Shown: positions 25,020-36,271 of the stretch, one piece after another
How positions within the stretch are numbered: position 1 is the stretch's first letter
Layout: every line of letters starts with the position of its first letter
NCBI GenBank assembly: GCA_023213395.1
Contig: CM041465.1
Span: 196,733,741 to 196,797,740, forward strand
Direction of reading: 5' to 3'
From: Cycas panzhihuaensis
Lineage: Eukaryota; Cycadophyta
DNA: 64,000 bases
Translations under genes and position numbers: made by a program
The notes under the pieces: generated by a model
The model's database searches: none
Told to the model about the DNA's origin: nothing
The model's input: the letters and a program-made list of their open reading frames with translations, nothing else

Positions 25020-26217
25020 GAAGAGATCTATATTTTGAGGGTTTTTCTTTTTAGAATTTGTACACCTTTACTTTTTCCATACAATCATATGGTCATACAG
25101 TCATAACCTATAATAAAAGTAAAAATGATGTTTTCTATAATCATTCACCACTTTTACAAAAATAATGTCATTATTTACTCCTCAAGAGACTCAAGTAAGT
25201 TAACTAGACAAAATTATGGTGCTTGGAAAATAAAAACAAAGGGTTTTATAGTTACAAAAAATACTGGGGATATTGTTAATGAAAAAAAGAAAATAGTTAG
25301 AATAGATATTGTAAAGCTTTCTAGTTGAGAAGAAATGGACAAACATGCCTTGGTAGTTATTACATTGTCTATAAGTGACTTTGTTTTAACTCATATAAGT
25401 GAAACCTCCACTTTAGTAGAAGTTTAAAGAAAAATTGTTGCTCTATATAGTCAAAAGAATAAAGCCCGGATTATTACTTTTAGAGAATAACTATATCAAC
25501 TCCATTTAAAAGAGGGTAAACATATCTATGACTTTATTACCAAAGTGGTAGAAATAAAAGATAATTTAACATCTGAATGTGAGCTTATATTAGATACAAA
25601 AATTATTTGTTTGATTCTTAACAAGCTACACAAGTCATTTGACAATCTAGTAAACACTCTTATTATGGGAGGACAAGATCATAATATATTATTTAATAGC
25701 TCATGTGGATATATTCTTCAACAAGATTAAAGGATATGAAATATACGATGAAGAAACTAAAGTTGAAGAAGTATTTCTTTCAAGACTAAGAACTAGAGAA
25801 CAAGATCTTAGGAGAGTCAAATTTATAAGAGGAAGATCAACAAATATAAGGGGAAGTAGAGGGAGGTTTAATAAAGGAAGATCAGGACTTTTCAGAGGAA
25901 GATCAATAGATGATTATTTATATTATCATTATGATAGACTAGGACACTACTATTGATTACAGATTAGTTGAAACTCATTCTTGTTATTAATATGAAAGAT
26001 TTGGACATCTTTCAAGCAATTGTCTTCATAAAATAGCTAAGATCTCAAAGAGAAAGTGAGTGGAATGCCACTACAATAATAAGCAATCTAAAAATGAGAA
26101 ATAAGAAAAAACTACTTTTGTCAACGTATTAGTTTCTTGTACTCGAAGTAATGAAAACTAGTTCATAGACTTTGGAGCTTCGAATCATATGATAGGTAGA
26201 GAAGACTAGCTTAAGAT
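25020..26217 (+). pseudogene. Element H gag and protease (5' piece)
   Basis: This plus-strand copia gag has a UBN2-like region with LTRQNYGAWKIKTKGF (about 25195-25245) and then gag helices including LNKLHKSFDNLVNTL (about 25615-25660). A G/R-rich basic segment with repeated 'RGR' follows (25790-25900). A knuckle-like CYQYERFGHLSSNC (about 25983-26024) has lost its second Cys, and the protease FIDFGASNHM lies near 26163-26192. Stops and frameshifts interrupt it. The 5' end is truncated at the D3 junction, and element I interrupts it just after the protease. It is most similar in the window to element J. Confidence 0.8.
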
Positions 26218-26572
26218 TGTTAAATACACTTGATTTATTAGAGCTAAAAATAATGAACAATAATACAAAACTAGTTTGTATGTATTGATATATTAAAAAT
26301 CAAGTGTGTACATATGCAACAATATAAAACTATTACATGAGATAGGAATATAAAAGGTTGATCATGTAAGGTAATACATGGCACCTTGTATGATCAACTT
26401 ATAAAGATGTTATAAAGAGGCGCAAGCAAAGAGATCCCACACGTATAGACTCATAACCTTAAGTTGTAACTAACCCCAACTATGACACCAATACCCTTAA
26501 AGTACACTAACATAATGTCATCACTTTAAATATTAAACATATAACCTATAAATTAAATATTACATTCTAACA
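26218..26572 (-). repeat. Element I 3' LTR (355 bp)
   Basis: It begins TGTTAAATACACTTGATTT and ends TACATTCTAACA. It matches the right LTR at 29354-29954 outside the right copy's microsatellite and duplication. The TG-rich spot is only a short 'gtttgtatgtattgatatatt' here, so the microsatellite grew in the right LTR. Confidence 0.85.
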
Positions 26573-27120
26573 GTCCCCCATAATGTTTAATTTCTTACAA
26601 ATACAATTTTTGTTCTCTTGACATTCTTCTAACCAGGATTTCAATAACCAAGTGAAGTGAACGAACTAGCCACTAAGTAGTCAATCTGTGTATGTCCTAA
26701 AATTAGTCCATGCTATTGTTATTTGCATGGATGTTTTGTCAAATACTTTACAAGTATCTTCTATACTGCTATCACAAAATTATCTTATTGAAATTGCCAA
26801 ATTGGCATATTCTAGGAAAAATGTAAGCAAAGGTGAACTCATTAAGTAGAACATCAATTTACTACAAATGCCAACACAATCTCAAGTAAAGGAAGTGCCA
26901 TTATGTTGACTTCCACATGAAGAAAATAACATACATTACAAATGGCAATGAGGAGGGCAAATTATTTGTGCTTCCAAACTTAATATCTTTACAGCTTGGC
27001 ATAATCTAAGGTAAAGCATTATGGGAAACATATCTTTATTCCTACAAATTTGTCACATATAGCTATTGTAATAGTACAACAACTATAATACTTCTAATAA
27101 TTGATTTTTAGAATTTGAGA
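26573..27120 (-). other. Element I 3' noncoding region with PPT
   Basis: The polypurine tract (gtccccca on +) at 26573-26580 adjoins the LTR. The rest is AT-rich with no open frame or recognised domain on either strand. It may be retroelement 3' UTR or part of a captured transcript. Confidence 0.45.
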
Positions 27121-27229
27121 ATTTAAGCCTCCATGATGTTTAAGGGGGATATTACATAGTCCTAAAATATATAACCACCAAGTGGCAGACCATACAATAT
27201 AGCTTGTTACATATTTCCATTATCATCCT

Positions 27230-27416
27230 TCACTTATGTGAACTTAGGAGTGTTAGGAAATGTATAAATAAGAAGAGTGCACTTAGGATTCCAATCAAGT
27301 TGATATTCTACTTTTATCTCTAACACTTGTGATCGTAGATTTGCTTGTTCAAGATTTACCAAACTAGATATGACAAAGACTACCCCCTTTAGAAGTGTTA
27401 AGAAGGATACAACATC
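27230..27416 (-). pseudogene. XRCC1: XRCC1 BRCT-domain fragment captured by element I
   Basis: Read on the minus strand, a 60-residue stretch without stops contains LLKGVVFVISSLVNLEQANL and EYQLDWNPKCTLLIYTFPNT, then PKF. I recognise this as the BRCT domain of plant XRCC1, the scaffold protein of single-strand break and base-excision repair. The GVVFVLSG start, the RSQAL helix and the PDWN...TLL.C.FPNTPKF core all align. It ends in a stop after PKFT. The missing glycine (SS for SG) and the stops show that it is non-functional. It has no intron and lies in the same orientation as the BRR2 fragment and the element. The assignment is from memory of the family; a protein search would settle it. 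Confidence 0.75.
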
Positions 27417-27489
27417 TTATTTACTTTGACTCTATAAAATACAATGATCCATTACTAAAATTAGACATGTCTCTACCATTGGAATAACT

Positions 27490-27900
27490 AGCCATGAATG
27501 AATTGCCTTTAGCAGAACCTTTGGGGTTGTTTGAATTTTGATGTTTTCTTTGCTATTGAGAACTATCAAGAGAACCTAAAGAATTTAGTTTCCTCTCATC
27601 TCTTGGCAAGATGCTACCCTGAGCTTCATTATCATCAGCTAGTCTAGTCTTACAATTTCTAGCATAGCCTATAGTATTATCTAAATTTCCTCTTAAATTT
27701 TTATCCTTATGATCTTTGGTGAGCCCATCATTGCCCAAAGTTCCATGCTTTATATCTTCCAGAATGTCCTCATTGATACTACTCCATATTGGAAGCTTTG
27801 GATTTTTTATTTCACTCTTTCCATTAGTGATTTTTAGGCGCACTTCAAATATCACATTCAGTGATTGATTCTTAGTGTTAATAATGGGAGTTGAAGTGAG
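27490..27900 (-). pseudogene. Open segment between BRR2 and XRCC1 fragments, perhaps XRCC1 N-terminus
   Basis: A minus-strand frame open for about 110 codons (27553-27890) reads a hydrophilic, Asp/Lys/Asn-rich protein containing KNPKLPIWSSINED and LPRDERKLNSLGSLDSSQ. A further short piece (KGNSFMASYSNGRDMSNFSN) runs on after a stop. Plant XRCC1 has a disordered N-terminus with a KR.LPSWMSS-type motif before its BRCT domain. KLPIWSS followed downstream by the BRCT fragment fits that order, but the similarity is short. It could be the start of the captured XRCC1 transcript or a third captured sequence. Confidence 0.45.
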
Positions 27901-27902
27901 CT

Positions 27903-29020
27903 CTAGATCTCTATTTGAAAAATCTCTCTACTAACACTATCTTCCCTCAAAAACTGCCCAAGTGTGCCATTTACAAGAGTTATATCTCTTATAGCATGGA
28001 TTGTCTTCATTATTTCTTTCTTAGAATGAATAAAGACTAGCACCAGATGTTTGTTAGCTATTGACATTACCTTCTCATAGAACACATCATTCATTAACTA
28101 AAACCTCTAAAGAGGATTTTTTATAGTGATTCTGATATATTGTTAGGCCAGTTGGCATGGTCTATAACTGTTATCAAAATAAAATAGTCCATTTCACTTG
28201 TCCACCCTCAAAAACAAGGCAACATCTTCATAACTAGGGAGAGTTACAGACAATCCAACCAACTGAATTATTTCTTGAGTAGTTTCAATATATCTGACTA
28301 TCCTAAACATAATACTTTCCAGCATAGGCCCTCTTTGTCATGTAGAAGATGAACTTTATCAATGATCAAAAGTTTCACTAGCTAAGTGTATGTCTTATCT
28401 CTAGACTTCCTAGTAATGATATCCCATTTTTTAGGGGTGGTAATAATTATGTGTGTTTCCTCTATTTATTGTCAAGACAACATTTGGTCTCTAGTGAGCT
28501 CCTTCATAGAAATTCTATATGACTACAATCAATTATATAAATTCCCAACTACCTCTATAACCAATGCTTTCATGGGTGCCATATAAACAATTTTAAACTT
28601 GCCTAAATCAACAAAACCATCCATGCTCCTATTGAGAGCAATCTGTTGAAGCATGGTTAGCATTACCACATTAGTCTTTCCAATGCCAATGAGTACACAT
28701 AGAAGTAAATTCTTGGTAGTAAATAGTACAATCTCATAAACTTTGCTCTACACCCTATTCAACTACTTCATTGCCATGAATGTTGGTTGTGCCCAATTTG
28801 ACATGTCTAATATCTTCACAAATTCCTCTCCTATTGCAAGTGGCTTCAGTCTCAATGTAGGGACATGTACTTCTTTATAACCCTTCCTCATGGTTCGATA
28901 TGAACTTGGGGGAAACTTGCACCTCATGTTTGCCATTAACAAACCTCCCTGATGAAGTGAAATGCTATTGAGATCCAGCATCTGGTATTGCCCTTTCAAC
29001 CAGCTATTATCCATTGAGAC
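27903..29020 (-). pseudogene. BRR2: BRR2-like spliceosomal helicase fragment captured by element I
   Basis: The minus strand encodes about 370 residues colinear with the N-terminal helicase cassette of BRR2, the U5 snRNP Ski2-like DExH ATPase that unwinds U4/U6. Landmarks in order are: NSWLKGQYQMLDLNS and HQGGLLMANMRCKFPPSSYR (28920-29010); ILDMSNWAQPTF (about 28790); a Walker A region reading GIGKTN instead of GAGKTN (about 28665); KFKIVYMAPMKALVIEVVGN (about 28560); HIIITTPKKWDIITRKSRDK (about 28420); [12 protein letters not shown], with the DEIH box decayed to DKVH (about 28350); GLFYFDNSYRPCQLAQQYIR in a shifted frame (about 28140-28190); and MNDVFYEKVM then LVLVFIHSKKE (27990-28094). Stops and frameshifts abolish function. 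No intron is visible. The fragment ends near 27905, early in RecA domain 2. Confidence 0.88.
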
Positions 29021-29353
29021 ACCTTTATGATCGATTCGATGGCCTCGATCTCAATCAATCTACTATTCATTTCTCAAAAGATAAAGATGGTTGTAGAAGA
29101 CCATAAATTCCTATGCATGATACCTAAAGCAATCTTGGTTAGCTTCTATTAGTGGAAGAAAACCTTTTCTTGAAACCCTAACATAGGGCATTTAAAATGG
29201 TTTTGGAAAAAAATAATTGGGGTTGATGATTTGAGCATGGACCTCAAAAAACTCTCAATTGAAACCCTGCATATATAATCACTCACACATCCAGGTTTAA
29301 GAGGGGCCATCTCAAGGATGGCCACCTCTCAAAACCTACTCTAATACTAAAAA
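29021..29353 (-). other. Element I leader with decayed PBS
   Basis: This noncoding segment between the 5' LTR and the BRR2 fragment holds the PBS-like cctactctaatactaaaa at 29334-29351 (minus: TTTTAGTATTAGAGTAGG). No BRR2 similarity is visible here, so the captured sequence begins near 29015-29020. Confidence 0.6.
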
Positions 29354-29460
29354 TGTTAAATGCATACACTTGATTTATTAAAGGTAATAAAAATGAACAA
29401 CAATAAAAAACTTGTGTGTGTGTGTGTGTGTGTATGTGTGTGTGTACACACACACACACA

Positions 29461-29555
<95 letters not shown>

Positions 29556-29618
29556 TCAAGTGTATTTGTATGCAACAATATAAAGCCCTTATATAAGATG
29601 GGAATATGAAGGGTTGAT

Positions 29619-29681
<63 letters not shown>

Positions 29682-29954
29682 TCAAGTGTATTTGTATGCA
29701 ACAATATAAAGCCCTTATATAAGATGGGAATATGAAGGGTTGATCTTACAAGGTGACAGATGACACCTTGTATGATCAACTTACAAAAATGTTACAAAGA
29801 GGTGAAAGCAAAGAGACCCCACGCATATAGGCTCATAACCTTAAGCTATAACTAACCCTAACTATGACACCAATACCCTTATAGTGCACTAACATGATGT
29901 CATCACTTTAAACATTAAACATATAACATATGAATTAAATATTACATTCCAACA
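29354..29954 (-). repeat. Element I 5' LTR, expanded to 601 bp
   Basis: The same LTR as 26218-26572, beginning ATGTTAAATGCATACACTTG and ending TACATTCCAACA. It is enlarged by a (TG)n/(CA)n/(TA)n microsatellite and by a duplication of about 72 bp (29549-29620 and 29675-29747), each copy preceded by a (TA)n run. The two copies are almost identical, so the duplication is recent and probably arose through the TA runs. Confidence 0.85.
29413..29675. repeat. Compound microsatellite (TG)n (CA)n (TA)n
   Basis: (TG)n with one interruption at 29413-29444, (CA)n at 29446-29460, (TA)n at 29465-29549 and a second (TA)n at 29620-29675. The TG and CA blocks are complementary and adjacent, so they could form a hairpin. 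The TA runs could form cruciforms. ORFs of alternating residues over this block are artefacts. Confidence 0.97.
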
Positions 29955-30770
29955 AAGGCTCTTTATTCTTATTCCATAAATAAAAATGTTGAACTCAAAG
30001 ATAATTTTCCTTTAGGTATTAAAGGCAAAGGAACTATTACAATTAAAATCAATCAAGATGTCAAAAATATTGGTAATGTCCTCTTTGTTTTAGGGTTAAA
30101 GAAAAATCTCCTTTTTGTATCTCAATCAAGAAAGAAAAAATTTTGAATCATCTTTGATGAAGATGAAAAATATTATATTTGTGATATGAAGAAAGGTGGT
30201 GATATCATTATTGAAGGGATAGAGATTGATAATCTTTATAAATTAATCTCTACTTCTATTTTATCCTCTTCTGTAAAGACTTGTTGCTCAAAGTATTAAT
30301 AATAAAATTTGACATTTCTGGCATGGATATATTTCATATGATAGATCAAAAATGCTTTCAAATTTCAATATGGTTGATGGATTGTCTACTAATATTGCAA
30401 TAAGTTTTTTTGTTTGTAAAGGTTGTGGGATGGGTAAACAATAAACGTATAGAAAATTTTCAAGAAAGAAACTAGAAAGCATAAGAAAAATTAAAGTTGA
30501 TTCATAGTGATATATGTGGACCAGTTACACTAAATTCAATTAATGGTGTGAAGTATTTCCTTACATTTATAAGTAACTTTATTAAAAAACCTTAGATATT
30601 CTTTATCTTTAGTAAGTCAAAAGCCTTTGATGGTTTTAAATAATTTAGAGCTTTAGTTAAATTAGAAAGTTAGAACAAAATAAAAGTTCTTAAAACAGAT
30701 GGAGAAGGATAATATATCTCAAGTGACTTTTTAAATTTTTGTAAAACACATGCATTCATAAATAGCTTAC
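29955..30770 (+). pseudogene. Element H pre-integrase and integrase (middle piece)
   Basis: H resumes after element I. The pre-integrase region has GKGTITIKINQDVKNIGNVL (about 30025-30085) and KKNLLFVSQS (about 30100-30128). The integrase zinc finger end CKGCGMG lies near 30415-30435. Integrase core pieces include a DICGPVT-like tract (30510-30530) and a decayed D...G.YISSDFLNFCKTHAF (about 30700-30757). The frame is broken several times. It is cut at 30770 by G and continues at 44241. Confidence 0.8.
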
Positions 30771-31780
30771 TATTAACTTGATTTTCTCTTTACACTTTTG
30801 AGATAAGCACTTATCAAAGAATTGTCGATTGGTAGTCTAACGTAGGATATAATTAACGTGCCTACGTTTCCATCCATTATTATTAAAATCACTTTGCACA
30901 CGATATTATAAGAATAAATTAGTATGTCATTATCATTATTTCACTCTGCATTACACTAATCATCATACATTGTTCATGCAATCATGATAACACACATAGT
31001 ATATAATATTCCATGTAACTCTTCACTTTATTAAGCAATCTCATCAATGCATTCAGTTCTAAATTGTATCCTGCATATGTTCCAATGGTATATTCACTAT
31101 ACTATCATATATATTCCAAAAGGGAATGTAATAGGGAATGTATCTACTAAATCATATATCCATACCACTTGGCTAGTATCCCTACCTTGGGAATGTATTA
31201 TGGAATGAATGCTTGACTCTCACCCTTGAGAACATTCCATAGAATGAATAACTTGGCTCTCACCCTTGAGAATATATTACAAGACATTGATTCAACTCTC
31301 ACTACTAGAATTGTGAGAAAATATCATTAAATGCTTATTTTGGTGCCTTTTGGGTGAATGGTTATGATCCATGGTCATAATCATTCATTTTCATAATGCA
31401 TGTGCCTTTTTACTTAATACATGATTACAATCATTAATCAATGTCTTTTCTATTCGTACATCTATATGTACATTTATTCTTATTGATGTCATCAATTATA
31501 GGTGCATTTGAGTCTATTATGGTCATGCATACCATTTTGGTATATTCCTATTTGCTAGCATACCCAAAAGGTATGTACTCTATATTACATACCTGGAACC
31601 ATTTTTAGGCCAGTTCTAGCAGTTTTTGGGACTATTTTTTCCATTCTAGACCCATTTCTGGTCGTTTCTTAACCATTCTAGCTATTTTAGACCTGTTTTT
31701 AGTCATTTCTGAGCTATTCTATCCATTTATAGGCATGTTTTTACCATTTTTTGTTATTTTGATCATTTTGTTCCCTAACA
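30771..31780 (-). repeat. Element G 3' LTR (about 1010 bp)
   Basis: It matches the split copy at 35682-36271/43838-44235: 'gagataagcactt', 'cccattattattaaaatcac', 'aagggaatgtaa', repeated 'ctctcacccttgagaa' blocks, and the end 'ttccctaaca'. Its left end is decayed from TGTTGACT to TATTAACT. The third quarter (about 31600-31760) has several degenerate 'gaccatttttaggc.tgttt' repeats. Confidence 0.85.
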
Positions 31781-34700
31781 TTTATCTCGAGTCAACAAAA
31801 AGTTGTTGAACATTCTTGTTCAAAAAATTAAAATTTTAATGTTGTCTCTTTCTTCAAAATTTTATATTCTTCCTCCCCTGCTTTGCATCGAGGGTTACTC
31901 CTCTAGCCCTCACTATGGGTCTCCACTATTCTTACTTATTTTTTTAATAAATCCTTATTTATTGATATTTACTTTTTTTTCTTCTTTTAGTTTTAGTCTC
32001 CTTTTCAAATATTTTATCATATGATTTTGTCAATATTTTTTAGTAGGTGTATGATTAGAGTTATGGTTACTTTTCCTATTGTTTTTTTTTTTTTCTATTT
32101 TTTTATTTGCGTATTAGACTAGAATCGAGTTTTAACGTTGAGACAACCTTGATTGTCTTCAGTATTAAGCAACTCTATATGATATAACCAGTTGATTCCT
32201 CTGGTGGATTTATCACATCTTGGTTATGATAGGGTTTGAGTTTATAACCCTTGACCATTTCAGGTAGTAGTTGGCCTATTGGTTTCTTCAACTAGATAGT
32301 GTCATTCTTGTATATCTTCTCTATCATATATGGGCCTTTCCAATGCATCTTTAATTCTTATTGAGGTTTTTGGGATTTGTTATCAAATCGTCATAATCGG
32401 TCACCCTTCTTGAAATATGATATCTTGACATGGAGATCATGCCATATCCTTTTTCATCTTTTCCTTAGTGTGCTATGCTTTGTTAGTTTCTTCTTATAAT
32501 CTCTTAATTGATCTTTAACTTTGCCACTATGACTTGTAGTACTACAACTCTCAAAATTATTATTATTATCCATGCCACTAAAAAGAGAGTAAATTATAAC
32601 ATAAAGAAGGTGGGTCAACCTCATAAGATTCCTGCATCTAATAATTTACAAATCTTTTTGTATCTTCTTCATCAAAAGAGTTGTCAAGGTGAAATTCTTA
32701 GTGATGCTTAGTTTCATATTCATGTAGATTATTCATGGTATGTACTTCCTTTATTATTTGATACAAGTTTGTTTCTTCAAATGTTGATGATGTGTCATTA
32801 CTAATAATTGTTGTGCTCGAGGTGTCATCTGAGACCATCTCAATTGAATATTTTCCTTTTTCCAACATTAGAAGGACCACTTCACTTCCTCCATCTGATA
32901 ATGTAAAGGTTACATCCTTCCAACTTTAAAGGCTCTTCGTTTTATATAACCATGGATGGCTTAGTAGTGTTGGATAAGGCACCATCCCTTTCACTATGTT
33001 CACTATGGCGAAATCTACTAATACCACAATACCTATTATGTCCACCTTCATATTTGATAATTTGCCCATGGTTTAACAAAAATTTGTTAGCCAAGTTTAG
33101 TAATTTATTGTGACTTCTAACTTTGGGCTTCTCAATTTCTTCCATGTTGTTGTGGGTAGCACATTTACTGATGCACCTCCATCAATAGTCACACCATGGA
33201 ATATTTCACCCAAAACTATAATGGTAACCATGGAATCAAGGTTAAAAGAACATATCACTTTCTTTAGACTCTTTATAGATTCCTTATGTTGTAATACACC
33301 CATCTTTATCGATTTAATGACTTACTCTAATGGAATAGTTAACCATAGTTACTTCACTAAATTCTCCATTAATAGTAACACTTGAGATATGTCTTCTACT
33401 AGTAACCCCTTGAACAATTCCTTTGCTTGAACTAATTGTAGTTGAGGTTGTGCTTCTTAGACTACAGATTCTTTTTCATTAGATTTATTTTGCTTTGCAT
33501 ACACATGTTGCATCATCGATTTACCCATTGGTAATGAATTTTCTACATCCTTTCTCACTACTTCCTCTAATGTTCTTTAGCAACTTCAAAATGTTCAATT
33601 TCTACTTTAGGATTGAGATAATTATCTATCACCTTTTCTTTTCTCTTTTAATCACTTCTTATTTGTAATTTCATGGTTTTACTAGTTTTGGTGACTTGAG
33701 TCATCATATTGGTGACCTTTGTTTTTCCTTTACAGTTCTCAGTTATGTGATCTCCTAGTCCACAGTCTTTACATACGAATAGGCATTATTCATGTGCCAT
33801 AACCATTGGGTAATCAGATTTCTAGTGGTAAAACTCAAGGCATCCTAGGCATCTTCCCATTGGTGATTTCTCTTTGATGCTTCATATGCATTTCTTGTGG
33901 TATACAAGTGCATGGCCAAGTCAGTGCCTCTATCTCTACCTCAACCTCTATAGCCTCATCCTCAATAGCTAAAATAACAATCCTTTGTGTTGTGGTTGTC
34001 CATGTCATAAATGTGGCACCGCTTATCTTGTTTTCTCAATGCATTATTCTTGGGGTTTTGTTCATATTCCTTTATGGAATGTGAATCCTCTTCACAAATA
34101 TAGCACCATTTCTCCACCTTGAACTCTCTATTCTTTTTCTTTTCACTTTCTTCGTCTTCATTCTTATTTTACTATTTTAATTATGCTACTTATTTTCTTA
34201 AAATTTTTATTTTAAACCATTCTTCTGTCTTTTCAACTTAAAAAATAGGTCGGTTATATTGGTTTTATTTTATTTCCCTTATCTCTTCTTGTAATTTGAG
34301 CAGTGCGAGATCATGCCCTCCAATTTAGGCATCAATTTCATACTCAAAATCTAATATCAACTCCTAAGCATTTTTGAAACATTTTAGGGAATGTGCATGC
34401 AGCATGGATCTTAACTTTTCGTTCAATCCTCTAACAAAGTAATTTTTCATATTATGGTCTATTACTATCTCATTTATCAAATTGCCTACAATCATCTTTA
34501 TATAGATAATGTAGGTCAATATTAATTTATTAGGTTTTTGCTCAATCTCCTTTAATATAATTTCAATAGCCTCATTGCTACGAAATTTTTGAAATCTTTC
34601 CTGAAATAGCTTCTTTATATTTTCCCATGTTTCTACTTTATCCAGTTATTTGTACCATGCCAACAATACTCCCCTTAGAGTGCATACAAATCCAACCTTG

Positions 34701-35681
34701 ATTCCTTACTCATCAGTAATTTTTTTTATATCAATCAAGTTCTGAAGTAAATACATATGTTTTATAACATTGGATATGTCATTAAAGATTAACTTTCTAA
34801 ATTCCCTTGAGTCATCCACCCTTGGTAATTACATTGTTATCCTCCTTAGTGATGGTGACCTTTCTCCCTCTGAGTTCGACTTGTTTGGAGATTATATTCT
34901 TTTCTCCTTCATACTTGGTTTAGGTGATGTATTTGATGTACTTGATGTAATATTGTCTCTCCCAAATAGAGAGTTTTGAAATGGCATTTTTAAATGAATA
35001 GGATTAGGTACTCCTGGCACTTATACCATTAATGGTGTAACCACTAAATATTATTACTTGAACCCTTTATCTAGTGAGTCTTCAAATAATTGCTTATTAA
35101 TTTATTTTCCCAATATGCCGAGGGACCTTCCTCTACCTTTTTCCTATTATAACTTAGGACCTTTAAGATATCATCCATATTTATATGTTTCTCCTTCCCT
35201 AGGGTTTCTTCTTCATTTATAATATCACTTTGTTCTAAATTCCCTTGTAAATTCTCCTATTTTTTTAGGCTTATAAGTTCAAATCCAATTGAGGTAGGTA
35301 TTAGTACCATTTGCTCCCTATTTCTTTCATCTCCCTATTCTTGATGTGTTTAGGCTTCACTTATCTCATATTCTTCAATAGATTATCTTTTAGTCTCATT
35401 ATTGTTCAGGCTTAATCTCCTTGCCCTTCTCAATTTAGATTCCTTTGACCATCATAATGCCCTTTGTCTACTTGATTCTTTCTCCTTAGGTGAAGTACCC
35501 TTTTGTGGCTCTCCCACCTTCGAAGGCCTCTTAGGTGGCATTAGAAGGTCCCTAGTCTATCAGAAGCTTAGTTACAACCTGTCATCACAACGATAGCAAG
35601 GGTTCCTTATCTTTTGAACATACTCCCCTTATGAAACTCCTAGCCCAATTCCTCCTCAGTGGATATAGGCAACAGAATTAA
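31781..35681 (-). pseudogene. Element G gag, protease and integrase C-terminus
   Basis: Minus-strand Ty3-like fragments. Gag lies at about 34900-33700, with RGLNEKLRSMLHACSLKCF readable near 34380-34440. Two decayed CCHC knuckles are CYICEEDSHSIKEYE (about 34080-34125) and CHIYDMDNHNTKDC (about 33985-34026), each missing one Cys. The protease DGGASVNVLP lies near 33155-33190, preceded by a FHGVTI strand. A charged linker occupies about 32700-33100. Integrase C-terminal WKGPYMIEKIYKNDTI, then GYKLKPYHNQD, lies at about 32220-32345. No RT, RNase H or integrase core is detectable. The PBS next to 35681 is unclear (AATTCTGTTGCC on minus). Confidence 0.75.
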
Positions 35682-36271
35682 TGTTGACTCAGTGTTTCAC
35701 TACACTTATGAGATAAGCACTTGCCAAGGGATCACTAGTTGGTAGTCTAGCTTAGGATATAGTCAACATGCTTATGTTTCCACCCATTATTATTAAAATC
35801 ACTTTGCACATAGTATTATAGCAATTATCATTATTTCACATAGCAGTATACTAATCATCATACGTTCCTTATGCAATCATGATAGCATATATAGTATATA
35901 ATATTCTACGTAACTCTTTACTTTATTAAGCAATCTCATCAATACATTCAATTCTAGAATATATCTTACATACATTCCTACAGTATACATACTATAGTGT
36001 TATATATATTCCAAAAGGGAATGTAACAGAGAACACATCTATTGAATTATGTATCTATACTACTTACCTAGTATCCTTGCCCTTCGAATATATCATGGAA
36101 TGAATGCTTGCCTCTCACCCTTAAGAACATCCCATAGAATGAATAACTTGGCTCTTACCCTTGAGAATATATCAGAAGACTCGTTAACTCAGCTCTCACT
36201 GCTAAAATAGTAAGAAAAGTACCATTACATACCTATTTTAGTGCCTTTTAGATGAATGGTTATGACCCATA
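35682..36271 (-). repeat. Element G 5' LTR, outer part before D2
   Basis: It begins TGTTGACTCAGTGTTTCAC and is colinear with 30771-31370. It is interrupted at 36271 by D2. Its sequence at the break, 'gaatggttatgaccca', continues after D2 in 'gatcataaccattc', matching the uninterrupted copy near 31360-31385. Confidence 0.85.

Larger units (their letters stand above)
26218..29954 (-). mobile_element. Element I: LTR retrotransposon carrying two host gene fragments
   Basis: This 3.7-kb minus-strand element sits inside H. The left LTR (26218-26572) is followed by a minus-strand PPT (gtccccca on +). The right LTR (29354-29954) is preceded by a decayed PBS (cctactctaatactaaaa, 29334-29351). The flanks are aagat and aaggc, an imperfect TSD. 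The interior has no gag, protease, integrase, RT or RNase H. It holds degenerate fragments of the host genes BRR2 and XRCC1, both on the element's sense strand and without visible introns. It must have moved using proteins from another copia element. It matches the pattern of gene-capturing (Pack-type or Bs1-like) LTR elements. Confidence 0.85.

Noticed and set aside
29283-29596. ORFs of 60-78 codons over the TG/TA microsatellite on both strands
   Set aside because: They are alternating dipeptide translations of simple repeats inside an LTR, with no start context or homology.
31600-31780. Regular 'gaccatttttaggc' repeats in the G LTR considered as CRISPR or satellite
   Set aside because: The units are degenerate, unequal in spacing and confined to the LTR (also at 44040-44220); no spacer structure.
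33110-33385. 91-codon + ORF with many hydrophobic residues
   Set aside because: It is antisense to the G protease, which is clearly coded on the minus strand (DGGASVNVLP).
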